A stretch of DNA of 64,000 nt from Amphiura filiformis. Its lineage: Eukaryota > Echinodermata > Ophiuroidea > Amphilepidida > Amphiuridae. The stretch spans positions 55,619,755 through 55,683,754 of the forward strand of contig NC_092635.1 of assembly GCF_039555335.1 (NCBI RefSeq), written 5' to 3'. The translations under genes and the position numbers were made by a program. The notes under the pieces are model-generated. The model worked only from the letters and a program-made list of their open reading frames with translations, had not been told where the DNA came from and searched no databases. Of the stretch, positions 44,034 through 55,512 are shown in pieces. How positions within the stretch are numbered: position 1 is the first letter of the stretch; every line of letters starts with the position of its first letter.

Positions 44034-44829
44034 ATATCATAGAACCAAGTAGTAGTGAATGGAGTTCACCGTGTATACTTGTTCCCAAGCCTGATGGTTC
44101 ATACAGATTGGTCGCAGACATGAGAGCTGCAAATAATCATTCAAAGACAGACTCGTACCCAATTCCAAGAATTGATGATTGCATAGACAAAATTGGGAAT
44201 GCAAAATTTGTTAGCAAATTTGATCTTTTGAAAGGGTACTGGCAGGTTCCACTCACAGACCGTGCCAAAGAGATTTCTGCTTTTTGTACACCATTTGGTC
44301 TTTACCAATACAAAGTCATGCCATACGGTTTGAAAGATGCACCAGCAACATTTCAGAGAATGGTAAATCAAATTGTGGCAGACATAGAGGGATGTGAAGC
44401 ATATGTAGATGATTTGATTGTTTACAGTCAAACTTGGGAACAACACATGGAACAACTCAATTGTTTAAGAAGCTGTCTGAAGTACAATTGACAGTCAATC
44501 TGGTAAAAAGTGAGTTTTGCCATGCCACAGTCACATACTTAGGATATGTTGTAGGTCAAGGTCAGGTGAAACCTATCAAAGCCAAAGTTGAAGCAATTGA
44601 GCAATACCCCACACCTGTAAACAAGAAGGCACTCATGAGATTTCTAGGAATGGTTGGCTATTATAGAAAGTTCTGTCCAAACTTTTCAGAGATAGCAAGT
44701 CCTTTGACTGATTTGTTGAAGAAAGATGCAAAATTCATTTGGTCAGAACAGTGTGAAATTGCTTTTCACAAAGTCAAATCTATACTCATGAGTTCACCAG
44801 TACTTACTGCACCTGTGCCGGTGACATAG
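44034..44829 (+). pseudogene. reverse transcriptase, one frameshift
   Basis: Clear gypsy RT blocks: a SEWSSPCILVPKPDG entry, FDLLKGYWQVPL, YKVMPYGLKDAPATFQ and the catalytic YVDD (44402-44413), all intact. A frameshift near 44450-44470 separates these from the thumb and connection part (TYLGYVVGQGQVKP, ALMRFLGMVGYYRKFCPNFS). The frame ends at a TAG (44827) where bases joining RT to RNase H appear to be missing. Confidence 0.9.
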
Positions 44830-45161
44830 GCTGTGGAGGTGTTGTGATGCAAGAGGGTGAAGATCAAATTGACCACCCTATATGTTACTTTTCAAGGAAA
44901 TTCAACAAGCACCAGAGAAATTACTCCACAATTGAAAAGGAGTGTCTGGCCTTGCTACATTTTGATGTGTATTTGGGTACCACAGTATACCCGGTGCTTG
45001 TTTTCACAGATCACAATCCCCTCACCTTCATCAACAGGATGAAGAACAAAAACCAAAGACTGGTGAGGTGGAGTTTGACCTTGCAAGAGTACAATCTGGA
45101 CATCAAACATATTAAGGGAAAAGACAATATAATGGTTGATGCCATGTCCAGAATTGCATAA
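44830..45161 (+). pseudogene. RNase H, start deleted, last gene of the element
   Basis: Gypsy-type RNase H. FSRKFNKHQRNYSTIEKECL carries the catalytic Glu, FTDHNPLTFI the catalytic Asp, and the tail has a NIMVDAMSRIA end. The segment that should carry the first catalytic Asp is missing or out of frame around 44825-44840. The frame ends at 45161, and no integrase follows before the polypurine tract, which confirms the unusual gene order. Confidence 0.85.
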
Positions 45162-45319
45162 AAACTGACAAACAAAAATTTCTTTAAAAGGGAACTTGTG
45201 TGACAAGTAGTCACTGTGTATATTGAGTTTAAGCACTCAAAGTTAATATTATGTTGAAGTTGATGTAAAAGAAGAAAACATTTAAGAACGTTTTCATTAC
45301 ATTCAAACTTTCTTCTTTT

Positions 45320-45330
45320 AAGGGGGAGGG
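45320..45330 (+). other. polypurine tract
   Basis: AAGGGGGAGGG directly precedes the 3' LTR start TGTGATG, as required for plus-strand priming. Confidence 0.85.
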
Positions 45331-45538
45331 TGTGATGTGCCCTCAGTAATTTAATTTGATGATTTATCTTTGTTTACAAAGTTACATGAGTGATGACACT
45401 TTGGGGGAATTCCCCTCTCAAATTGAGCAAAACAAGTTGAATCATATCTAATTTGGAATATTTGGAAACCCCCTGAGGTTGTAAAGGAAAAATGATGTAA
45501 TGGAATTCCCCTAAGGAAGTGATGTAATGAGAAAGGTT
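45331..45538 (+). repeat. 3' LTR remnant (208 bp)
   Basis: Matches 37494-37701 with two substitutions (C for T and G for A) and no indels. Similarity stops abruptly after gaaaggtt, so about 900 bp of the LTR are missing. Confidence 0.9.
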
Positions 45539-45799
45539 TTCCGTGTTCTACTGTTTTTCCGTGAATCTTTTTCCGTTTTCCTTGATACGAAAAACTTGCC
45601 ACTTAAACCTATGGCCTATAGTCTTTTTAAATTTCTTTCTTCGATATACTGTGGCCAGCAATAACAGTTAAGCCTCAACTGTATCATGTGTATGGTACCT
45701 CAGAAAAAATAACCCGTTTCAAACTCACGAAATATATATTGCTTTCCTTCTTGTATGAATGTCACGGCAAATCTTCTGCACATAGTCCAATTTCTATTC
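45539..45799. other. junction sequence after the truncated LTR
   Basis: Starts with ttttccgtg-type runs (three cgt/ccgttttcc motifs) and then turns AT-rich. No gene. Confidence 0.4.
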
Positions 45800-46190
45800 C
45801 AGGTTTCTTTTATTTAATTTTCTTTCAATCAACATGATCAAAGACCCCAATACTGCACTGGCAGAATAAATTTTTATTATCGACTTTATCAAAATCAACA
45901 TTTAACTTTATTTTTATGCTATGTTTGCAATGACAACATTTGAGATATCTACATCATGTGTTCTTTCATAATTGGTATTTTACATACCAGTTACTAATAA
46001 AATCAAGACGCATTTATTTGCCTGGCTACATCATGCTGAATATTGTTTTTCAATAAAACATCGCAATCAAAACACGATCAATCCATAATGCTATTATTGC
46101 TTGAAACGAGAATTTGGCTACCACACCGCTGCTCGGCTCCAAGTACTGTTTGCTCACAACATTAACAACGTAAGATGCATAACCTTGCAC
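45800..46190 (+). repeat. diverged duplication, copy 1
   Basis: Direct counterpart of 47190-47545. Shared stretches are tttgcaatgacaacattt, ccagttactaataaaatca, gctgaatattgtttttcaat and aaaacatcgcaatcaaa, and tattattgcttgaaac plus aatttggctacc. Roughly 80-85% similar by eye. The family is unknown. Confidence 0.75.
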
Positions 46191-46289
46191 TTATGCCTGT
46201 ATTTGTAAATCAATATAAGTGGGGGCATTATTCTTATTATGTACTATGTGAGGACAGTAAAAAAAGTGAGGATGATTTTGATGTCCTCG

Positions 46290-46700
46290 CATTTCTATGG
46301 TGTCAAGGTCACTGGGCTTTCTTGCACTGCGGGGCCTTCTATATTGGAACATACTTGGAGTGAACCACTAACCACTAAATTTGGATATCCAACTAGATTG
46401 CAACGCAGGGCTACAAAGAAAAAAAGGTTAAGAATAGAACCACTATAACCGCTCAAGTTGGATATCCAACTAGATTGCCCTGCAAGGCTTCAAAGAACTA
46501 CTGACCGCGAAATATGTATACATCCAAGAAAGCTCAAGAAACTTAAACTGTCAATTAGCCCCCGATAGGGGCCAGGGCTCAAAAACGAGGGAAATTATGG
46601 GGTAAAAGTTGACCAAAGTAGCATATTCTATCATGGTGTCAAGGTCATTGTTGCTTTCTTGCCCTGCGGGGCCCTTCTATATTGGAAATTGAAACTTTTG
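46290..46700. repeat. outlying units of the GGATATCCAACTAGATTG repeat
   Basis: Units such as aaatttggatatccaactag with gcagggctacaaagaa (46376-46500) belong to the same family as the 53.6-55.1-kb array. A block with gtgtcaaggtca...ggggccttctatattgg occurs twice (near 46300 and 46636). Confidence 0.65.
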
Positions 46701-46829
46701 TACAGCGAGCACCTCGACACATGCCCATCGAAGGCAACCTGTAAGGGAAACATCAGAATTTGGAATCCCTCACAGGCCTCTACATCTAATTGACCATAGT
46801 CGTTTTTAGTTTCTTTCTTTCATCTATTA

Positions 46830-47165
46830 TGACCAACCATATTTCAGGGCTGAAGAAAATTCAATTTTTGCCGCCCCTTCCTCAACAACCCAAAAAGGTT
46901 GCCCCAATTTTTTTCGTTATTATCGGTGGTTTGAAAAAGTGAAGAGAAAGAAAAAAAAAGGATTATAGGCGCTAGCGCCCTAAAAGCAACATATTTTGAT
47001 GTATAGTACCATTTTTTCACTATTTTTTAAAATCTTTCACATTTTTTCCGCCCATTTTTCTTCCGCCTCCCCCCTTTTTTTGCCGCCCCTTCTTCTTCCA
47101 CCGCCTCTTCGTTTTGACCGCCCCCTGCTTTTACCCCGGGGGGGGGCTTGCGCCCCAAAGCCCAC
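46830..47165. other. pyrimidine/G-rich low-complexity patch
   Basis: Contains repeated ccgcccc/cttcttcc motifs and a 9-base G run near 47140. The open frames on both strands are compositional. Confidence 0.5.
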
Positions 47166-47189
47166 CCAAAATACTCGCATGCATAGTTC

Positions 47190-47545
47190 TATTCTGGATT
47201 TATTTAATTTAATTTTCTTCAAAACAAAAACTCCGATATTGGCAGAATAAAGTTTTATTATTGATTTTATCAAACTCAATGTTGAACTTTATTTTTTATG
47301 AAATGTTTGCAATGACAACATTTTTCTCTACCTCATGTTCTTTCATTTTGTAATTGGTATTTTATATGCCAGTTACTAATAAAATCATAACACATTATTT
47401 GCCTGACTACAGGCTGAATATTGTTTTTCAATAAAACATCGCAATCAAAGGTCGATCGAATCCGTAATTCTATTATTGCTTGAAACAAGAATTTGGCTAC
47501 CGGCTGCTCGGTTGGCAGTAGCTCACAACGTAAGATCATAGCCCA
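47190..47545 (+). repeat. diverged duplication, copy 2
   Basis: The partner of 45800-46190, in the same orientation. Confidence 0.75.
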
Positions 47546-49932
47546 TGGAAGCATACGATGGTCTATGGTAAGATGCAGGTGAAACCCCTGCAAATTATAC
47601 CTACTTTCATTATTGCAGTTCCAGTTATGAGCATTACGCTGAGATATTACTCTTGTTCTTTATTATTTTATGTATAATGATTGGTTGTTAAAATAAAGAG
47701 TGCATAATCATGGAAATGATTGAACTAGTCTTTATGCTTGATAGTCACAGTATACAAAAGACAAAAAAAAAGTATCATCAACAGCGATGTAATGAAATGC
47801 GAGCTTTGAGAAGAACAGGGGATTTTACACCCCATACTCTCCTCTTGCATAAACACTGTTACGAGTTGTTAATCAAGGCCAAACACCTTTTTCCCAAATT
47901 CACTTCAGAATGCACAACAAAACACACTGATTAATTAAGTTAACAATATCTAAGTCTTTTAATCAAAAGAAAAGAATGGTTTAACAATACTTTAGTGAGT
48001 AACACATACAATCAATCATACATATAGGCATGTACACTCTAGACTTACATTTTTGTTTCAAGCGCTGAGTTCAACAAAGTGGCAAATCTATAATCTAATT
48101 CGTCAGTTTATTTGTATAGAATATTCAATATTACTTGAAATTTTTAATATTATTTCCTATTTTAAGCTTGTAACACAATAAAAGACTAATAAAGAAAGTC
48201 ATTCTACCACAAACAACGATTGTTGTGGTAAAATGACACAAGAAATGCTATGGCCTGTAACTTTGTTGATCCAACAATATTCACATAGACATAGTTACCT
48301 TTTTACGATATTGAAATTAAAAAAAGAAGAGACAAATCGAGCGGAATCGAGCGTCACACCCGCGGGCACTACTGATTAAAAGCCATGATGATGTATGATT
48401 TTTTAAAATGAATTGGTTAACGTTTGTTGCCATTATTTGTAATGTTTATGTACACGTGTCCCAACTTACACCCAAATGGATTAAGCCAAGGTACAACGCT
48501 TGTAGCAAAACAGATCCATAGAACACCACAGTTAAGCGGTTGAGATAGTACTGGGTTTTCTTTTATTTTACCTGATTATTTTGGCTTAAAATGACCTGAA
48601 AACGTTCCCGACAGTTATTGCTAATATTATTTTATAATATTCATATTCGTTTTGGGTTTTATTTTGTTTGTTTTTATGGACTCTGGTCCAGCATACAAGT
48701 GTGAATGTCACTTACTTATTATGTGACTCATTTTGGTAAAAGGGGCATTCGTAATTTTGTTTTAGGCATCAAGTTTTCATCATAAAGGATCGAGCATTCG
48801 CATTTCTTTTTCTTAAAGGGGCATAGTATTTTTTACTAACTACCAAACCCACAAATTCTATGCTTTTACTAAATGCAAAAGCCGGTTCAAGCCCAGGGTT
48901 CAGCTTTGGGGTTCCAGAACCACCATACTTATATCGACCGTTAGCACCTAAGTATCGATTATGAATATGGCCACTCCTTTAGTCGGATGTCAGACGTTCG
49001 GGTGTTGATGGATACAGCTAATGCATGTAAAGTTTCAAGCTACCTTTTGCTAATGCAATTACTCAAATATTTATATGATCTTGAAAATACACAATGTTTG
49101 ATTAACAATGTGTTAAAAGTATGACAGGGTGCGTGATAAACTCACCAGTCGACTAAACCCGTTAAGCTAATAAACAGAATGATAAATGCAAAGGACTGTG
49201 TATATATATAGTGACACATTGAGGTACATTCTGACATCTCACATTTCTCACTGAATTCCATGGTAATGCAGTTTTAGTTTGACAGAAAAAAAGGTATAGA
49301 CAGCGTCACAGCAATGCCTAGCAGATGATGATAGCGACAACATAATATTTACGAAAATAACATAAATCTTGCGCATGCTCTAAGGCTCAGACAATTGAGC
49401 ACAATAGTCTCGAGCCCATAATTCATGTGGTTAGGAACGGCAGGAACTGAGCTGAACTGGCTGTGACGGAGACTATGATGATAAAAGATTGCATGGCTTG
49501 TCGGGTGCAACTCGTTATTTCCATTTTATCGCGGTATTCAACAACAAATCCAATTTTCTGATTGAATTGTACATGGATTTTTTCTGCCTCCGCAGGAGGT
49601 AGTATGCTTTGAAATTTACACCTAAAATGCCGCACATTGCGCGGCATGTAGGCCGATTGTACAAATTTATATTCTGACAAGTACTCTAATTTCCGCCCAA
49701 TATCGAGAGCCCAATATATATCCCCCACCTCTTTGCGCCATACATAAATTCGCCTATCGCCATTTCCGAATGTTCAAAAAGGTAATCACGCTTCCTCAGC
49801 ATGTGCAATAAATTAGCATTAAAATTAATCTTATTCTATAGGGTTCTAGAAACGCCTAGCACGTGGCGCCAATGGCGTGGGTCTATCAAGTTAATGAATT
49901 ATGCATTAGAATATTTTCAAACTCATATGTTG
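47546..49932. other. no gene seen
   Basis: AT-rich. A 101-residue minus-strand frame at 49423-49728 has balanced composition and a hydrophobic patch, but no ATG (GTG only), domain or clear splice sites. 48434-48480 is an inverted counterpart of 56556-56600 (acacgtgtcccaacttacac). Confidence 0.4.
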
Positions 49933-50088
49933 TATAATTGAAGACCGAATTAAAAAGACTAGCTTGCGTATGCCGTCCTGTAAACCAGACCAAAATGCCA
50001 TACTGCGCAGGTCAGCAACCAATCACGGCGCGCCTTTGTCATGACGTCAGACGCAAACTAGTCTTTTTTAATTCGGTCTTCAATTATA
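49933..50088. mobile_element. 156-bp MITE with GAAGACCGAATT ends
   Basis: TATAATTGAAGACCGAATTA and taattcggtcttcaattata form inverted ends, continuing through aaaagactag/ctagtctttt, with TA at both tips. The small interior contains a tgacgtca motif. Confidence 0.85.
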
Positions 50089-51224
50089 GGTTGTAGCCTC
50101 AGCGCTCTTCAGCAGCCACACCACCTCAATGCCTTCGGTGTGATCAGCAGCTTTATCGTTGAAGACAAGTTGGAAAACCGTTATGCTGTGGCAATGGGAA
50201 TACACCTCAAACAAGGTTTAATTTCATGATTACATGAAACCTGATTATTAATGCAAAAACTTTGGCTGGAGAAGTTGAAGCTGACGTTCATGGCGACACT
50301 TTGGATGTGATAATTTGACATCATGGATTGTTTTGTGCAAAATTGGAGGTATTTTTGTGCCACGGCGAGTCAGCAGACCGACTGGCATGCATGCTAGGCT
50401 CGACTAGGCCACAATCATGATCCGATGCATTTGAACTGCAATGTATGGTATGATACGCCTAGCCGCGCCTATGGCCGGCTTCATTGCTGCCCGGGCATTG
50501 CTGTTCAAATACATGTACTAAAGTATTGCAATTTTATTGCGTTGATATAATTCGGAATAATTCGTTTTAAAGTATTTGCTTCCCCAATTCCCATGCGTGG
50601 TTGTGTTTTATGTTCTACTGAGTACTGTTGCAATATTTTTGCATGCATACCCATGACCGTTTCAAGACTTTGATTGAGAAATTTGCTTTTTGTTTGTTAA
50701 GATAAAAATAAAAATAAAATGCAAGAATCATCTTTCCGCACACAATACTTCTTACAAACAAGGTGTTGATATTGGCCCTTTCGATGCAAGACAAAGCACA
50801 AATGAAGGAAACAAAACAAAACAATAATGTTTTTGATTTTTATTCAATTACACATACAAAAGAGTAATGACCTATAAAAAGACCCCCTAAATATAATAAT
50901 ATTAATATTATTTTAGTCCTGAATACAAAATATAATAAACAAGCATTAAAAAAATCTGAAACGTTACAATCGTAATTTTCAGTCAAAAAATCCACGAGAA
51001 ATGACTCTTGATACAACTTAGGCATATATGCATTTAAAAAACAGAAACGGCTGCCTGCATCTGGAACTCTTCATATCTGAAAGTTTGAAGGTCTTCTTTC
51101 ATACATCAGAATTATCTGCAAGATTGCAAGATGGCTTTAGGTGACCGTGGCCCTATTGGCTAATGCACAAATTTAGATTTTCTTTCTATTTAAATAATAT
51201 GTTAAAGCTTATGCCCTGTAGATT
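50089..51224. other. no gene seen
   Basis: No domain or splice-bounded exon. Minus-strand frames of 60-69 residues at 50181-51025 look random. Confidence 0.4.
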
Positions 51225-51790
51225 ACATTCGGTTCTTGAGATATGGCCCGGGAGATATGGCCTGTCAAAATGGTGCGAACCCAAAACAAAAAATTGGCAA
51301 CAACTTTCTTTTTATTTTCTATATTTTTGACAAGTCCAGTTGCCAGATGATTTTCTAATTACATGTATGAATTATGCAAAGTAAAGATTTCAGATACAAT
51401 TAAAAGAGCTATAGTAGGCCTACCGAGGCATGGTACATGGGTAGAACACACACTGTAGACCTACTACAAAATTACGGTTGCGTTTTGGCAAATTTCAATT
51501 TGCATAATTAATTTGGGCCACTTATTAGAAAAGTTGATTAGGGCCCTAATTAATTATGCAAATGGAAATTTGCATGGAAAAAACATTCATGCGTTTTATA
51601 TCTTATTTTGTAGCCGATCTGAACATTCTACTTTGTACAATTCTTGCATATATAATTAGAAAATAAGGCCTACCTGACATCATTGCATATCAAAAATAAA
51701 AGAAATTTGTTGCCAACTTCTTGGTTTCGCGCCATTTTGACAGGCCATATATTTTGGTAACCGAATATCCGATTAAAATAAAATTTTCAG
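51225..51790. mobile_element. fold-back element, about 560 bp
   Basis: The left arm includes acattcggttcttgagatat and gatatggcctgtcaaaatgg. The right arm answers with ccattttgacaggccatata and tggtaaccgaatatccg. Inside, caaaaaattggcaacaactt/aaatttgttgccaacttctt and tgcaaatggaaatttgcat-type text continue the symmetry. Arms diverged about 20%. Confidence 0.6.
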
Positions 51791-53235
51791 TCTTGTAATC
51801 AGGAGAGAATGGACTCACATATTTCAATCAGACAAAATCTATATCCAATAGCGTTACCTTAAAGCTAGCATTATAAGTGTCTCCTTAACTAATAACAAAA
51901 GGTGCCCACTGGTATCTTGGAGGCATTGTCTTTTTTAAAGACATTTCTTGTTTCGATTAACATGGGATGTTTTGTGTCGCTAAATATTTGTTTTTTGTTG
52001 ACCTGTCTTCGCATCGTGTCATGTAAGTATGCTTCTTGGTACCCGACTTAGTATGGTAATGTATTATTATAACATTCTGTTTCGATAATATTGTATCACT
52101 ACAATCTAATCCTCAGTCTACAAATAAATGTGCTTTATCAAGGGTTTGGATTAGGGTTGGGCAAAAATTATTCTAGTGCAGTGCATTAGCTATTAGTATT
52201 ATTCAATAGTAGAGTTCAATCTTTTACTCGATTCATTGCTAAAGGAATCCTTATGCGAGAAAATTGTATTTGTATCATGATATCATCAATAAAAATAATG
52301 AAATGGGAGCTTTGAGATGATCCGGGCATCCTACACACGCACCCCTCCCTACCCGCATAACACACAGCGACATTTATAAAGCGTCTTTTACCTAATTAGT
52401 AGCCGCTGAACTTAAATGCAGGGTTACCCGATATATTTGGGGGAATGGAATTCTTTAAACCTTTCATATAAAATAAAATGTCGTCCCTTTCAAGCATTCA
52501 TGCAAAAAGAACATGTAAATGTTCCTCATAAATGCGGCTAATTCCTTATGGAATAATTGACATTTATAAACAGTGCTACTGGTAGTCTACATTGTTTGTA
52601 TTACTAGTAATAAATTGACACCAAATGAAAGATCTTCTCATCAACAAATTGAAATTAGGAGTTCCAAATTGGCGTATTAGAGTCAAGCGGTAGCATGACC
52701 AGCAAGTTTTTAAAAAAACGACTGATAAAGAAGAATAAACAGATGCGCCGCGAGACTATATTTACACGGAACAAAACGCTATTGTTCTATGATATTTTTC
52801 GTTGGGTACAAAGTATATCTAAAACCATACTAAATCGTATTTACTGTCCAAAGTGTCATATGTTAATAACTCTTTATTTCAAAAAGTTACACCAATCTTA
52901 CAGTCAATCCGATTATTTGTGATAAACAAACATTCTTGCTTTATTTCACGCGGTAGGCCTATTTCATAGCCAAAATTAGTGGCAAATCATAGCTAATTGT
53001 ACTGATATCCACAATCTTTCGTCACTGCTACAGCCATACATGGCTGTCACCGTCGCACTAATTTTTCAGATTCACTTTCAAATATACCCAGGCATTTTCC
53101 TGGATACCCTACATACAAATTCTGGACCCCATTCGCCAAAAAATCAAGTTTTTCACAATTCTTTTATTCTTTCCGGACCACAGCATATATTCATATTAAT
53201 AAATACGCCACTTTCACACATCGTAATAACGGGAC
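51791..53235. other. no gene seen
   Basis: A 75-residue plus-strand frame at 52695-52922 is Lys-rich at its start and lacks a recognisable domain. Its first bases (gaccagcaagtttttaaaaa, cgactgataaag) recur at 55335, so it lies on a dispersed repeat. Confidence 0.4.
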
Positions 53236-53236
53236 G

Positions 53237-53317
53237 TCCCCGTGGCGAAGTGGTTAAAGCCATGGACTTCTAATCCATTTATGAATTTTTGCTCAAGTTC
53301 GAAACTTCCCACCACTT
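53237..53317 (+). pseudogene. tRNA-Ser-like relic with TCT anticodon
   Basis: Contains a perfect A box (TGGCGAAGTGG) and a perfect 5-bp anticodon stem (ATGGA/TCCAT) around loop CTTCTAA. A long variable-arm-sized insert and a near B box (AGTTCGAAACT) follow. The layout matches tRNA-Ser, whose usual loop here would be CTGCTAA; the TCT anticodon would read Arg codons. The acceptor arms do not pair and the T stem has two mismatches, so it is probably a pseudogene or SINE head. Confidence 0.5.
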
Positions 53318-53589
53318 TTTTTTAAATGTTTTATTAATCATTTTATTGTCGTAAATCAAGAATAACACCATTTCGAACATCCATTGCTATTGTGATATTA
53401 TATTTTTTTTCATCAAACAAACATGTTTGATTTTTTATTCACATTTAGGCCTAGGCCTAGGGCCTACTTTCACCATCCAGATGCTATCACCATGCCTGAC
53501 TATCATGGCATCTTCGTCATTTAAAACACATTTATTAGTGGCTCTGTTCACAGCCCAGACTGAAATTATATTTGACATAAATATTATAA

Positions 53590-55090
53590 ATTAAAATCAC
53601 AAACCGCGAAAGATCGCCAACAACTGCCGCTGAATATTGATATCCAACTAGATTTCCCCACAGGGCTATAAAGAACCACAAACCTTGAAATTTGGATATC
53701 CAAAGTTGCCTCGCAGGGCTACAAAGAATCACACTCCACGAAATATGGATATCCAACAAGCTTAAACTATAGATTAAGCTCCCGATACAGGGCAGGACTT
53801 AATAAGGGAATTAAAATCACAAACCGCGAAAGATCGCCGACAACCGCCGCTTAATAGGGGTATCCAACTAGATTGCCCCGCAGGGCTACAAAGAACTACA
53901 AACCGCAAAATTTGGATATCCAACCAGATTGCCCGCAGGCCTATCGATTATAAAGAACTACAAACCGCGAAATATGGATATCCAACAAATTAAGACCACA
54001 AACCGCGAAAGATCGCCAACAACTGCCGCTCAATATTGATATCCAAGTGGATTGCCCCGCAGGGCTATAAAGAACCACAAACCGCGAAATTTGGATATGG
54101 AACTATTGCCCCACAGGGCTTCAAAGAACCACAAACCACGAAATATTGATATCCAACAAGCTTAAACTACAAATTAGCTCCCGATAGAGAGCAGGACTTG
54201 ATGAGGGAAATTGAAACCACAAAACACGATATTCAACTATATTGCCCCGCTGGGCTACAAAGAGCCACAAACCGCGAAATTTGGATATCTAATTAGATTG
54301 CCCGCAGGCCTATCGATTATAAAGAACCACAAACCGCGAAAGATCAACAACAACTGCCGCTCAATATTGATACCAACTAGATTGCCCCGCAGGGCTATAA
54401 AGAACCACAAACCGCGAAATTTGGATATGCAACTAGATTGCCCCACATGGCTACAAAGAACCACAAACCACGAAAGATTACAAAGAACCACAAACCGCGA
54501 AAGACTAGATTGCCCGCAGGCCTATCGATTATAAAGAATCACAAACCACGAAATACGGATACCCAACAAGCTTAGACTATAAATTAGCTCCCGATAGAGG
54601 GCAGGGCTTGATGAGGGAAATTAAAACCACAAACCACGATATTCAACTATATTGCCCCGCTGGGCTACAAAGAGCCACAAACCGCGAAATTTGGATATCT
54701 AATTAGATTGCCCGCAGGCCTATCGATTATAAAGAACCACAAACCGCGAAAGATCAACAACAACTGCCGCTCAATATTGATACCAACTAGATTGCCCCGC
54801 AGGGCTATAAAGAACCACAAACCGCGAAATTTGGATATGCAACTAGATTGCCCCACATGGCTACAAAGAACCACAAACCACGAAATATGGATATTCAACA
54901 AGCTTAAACTATAAATTAGCTCCCGATAGAGTGCAGGGCTTGATGAAAACCACAAACCACGAAAGATCGCCGACAACCGCCGCTTAATAGGAATATTCAA
55001 CTAGGTTGCCCCGAAGGGCTACAAAGAACCACAAACCGCGAAACTCGGATAGCCAAGTAGATTGGCTACAAAGAACCACAAACATTAAAA
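53590..55090. repeat. tandem array of GGATATCCAACTAGATTGCCCCGCAGGG-type units
   Basis: Dozens of copies of cacaaaccgcgaaa, gatatccaactagattgccc and cgcagggctacaaagaacca, arranged with a higher-order period of about 410 bp. 54165-54475 and 54575-54885 are nearly identical. The tryptophan/phenylalanine-rich minus-strand frames and their plus-strand mirrors are repeat artefacts. Confidence 0.95.
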
Positions 55091-55512
55091 CACGATTATC
55101 TGGGGCATTTAGACGCTTCCGTAGTATAGGCTTAAATATATGCGCATTTACCAGTTCCGACATGAAGTAGGCCTAAATCGGATTTACTCTATGTGTGTCT
55201 CTCTGGCATTGTCAACATTGGGTGTGTGTTGTTCATATTTACATTTTCTTTACATATTTACGTAGCCTTGAATAATTAAAGTATATTAAAATGTTTATTG
55301 ATCATTGTGTACGCCTCTGAACATTACAGTCACGCGTGACGAGCAAGTTTTAAAAATAAACGACTGATAAAGTTTTGTTTAATTATTTATTGTCATGAAT
55401 CAAGAATAGCAACTTCAAACATCCATTTTTCGTTTTATTCGTTTTATGGTTCACTTCGTAACCTGATGACTTTCCAAGCTTGGAGCTGCTTGGCTACATT
55501 CATAAAAAGAAA
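55091..55512. other. no gene seen
   Basis: Includes a second copy of the gacgagcaagttttaaaaat/cgactgataaag repeat near 55335 and tcatgaatcaagaata, both related to 52690-53370. Confidence 0.45.

Larger units (their letters stand above)
37494..45538 (+). mobile_element. Gmr1-like Ty3/gypsy LTR retrotransposon, defective, 3' LTR truncated
   Basis: An 8-kb element: 5' LTR, tRNA-Pro-type primer site, gag with SCAN-like capsid, protease, integrase, reverse transcriptase, RNase H, polypurine tract and a 208-bp remnant of the 3' LTR. Integrase lies upstream of RT, the order known from Gmr1-type gypsy elements of deuterostomes and unlike ordinary gypsy. At least seven frameshifts, one in-frame stop and a 1.66-kb insertion make it non-autonomous. 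The 3' break at 45538 means no target duplication can be checked. Confidence 0.9.

Noticed and set aside
37494..45538. Endogenous retrovirus with envelope gene
   Set aside because: RNase H is followed directly by the polypurine tract and LTR; there is no room or frame for env, and the pol order is Gmr1-like.
49423..49728. 101-residue minus-strand frame with a hydrophobic tail
   Set aside because: Starts at GTG, has no domain or convincing splice context; cannot be separated from chance.
52695..52922. 75-residue Lys-rich plus-strand frame
   Set aside because: Its start overlaps a repeat also found near 55335, and nothing in it resembles a known domain.
54255..55000. Trp/Phe-rich minus-strand frames that look like a repeat protein
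   Set aside because: Direct translation of the tandem array; the frames duplicate exactly with the 410-bp DNA period.
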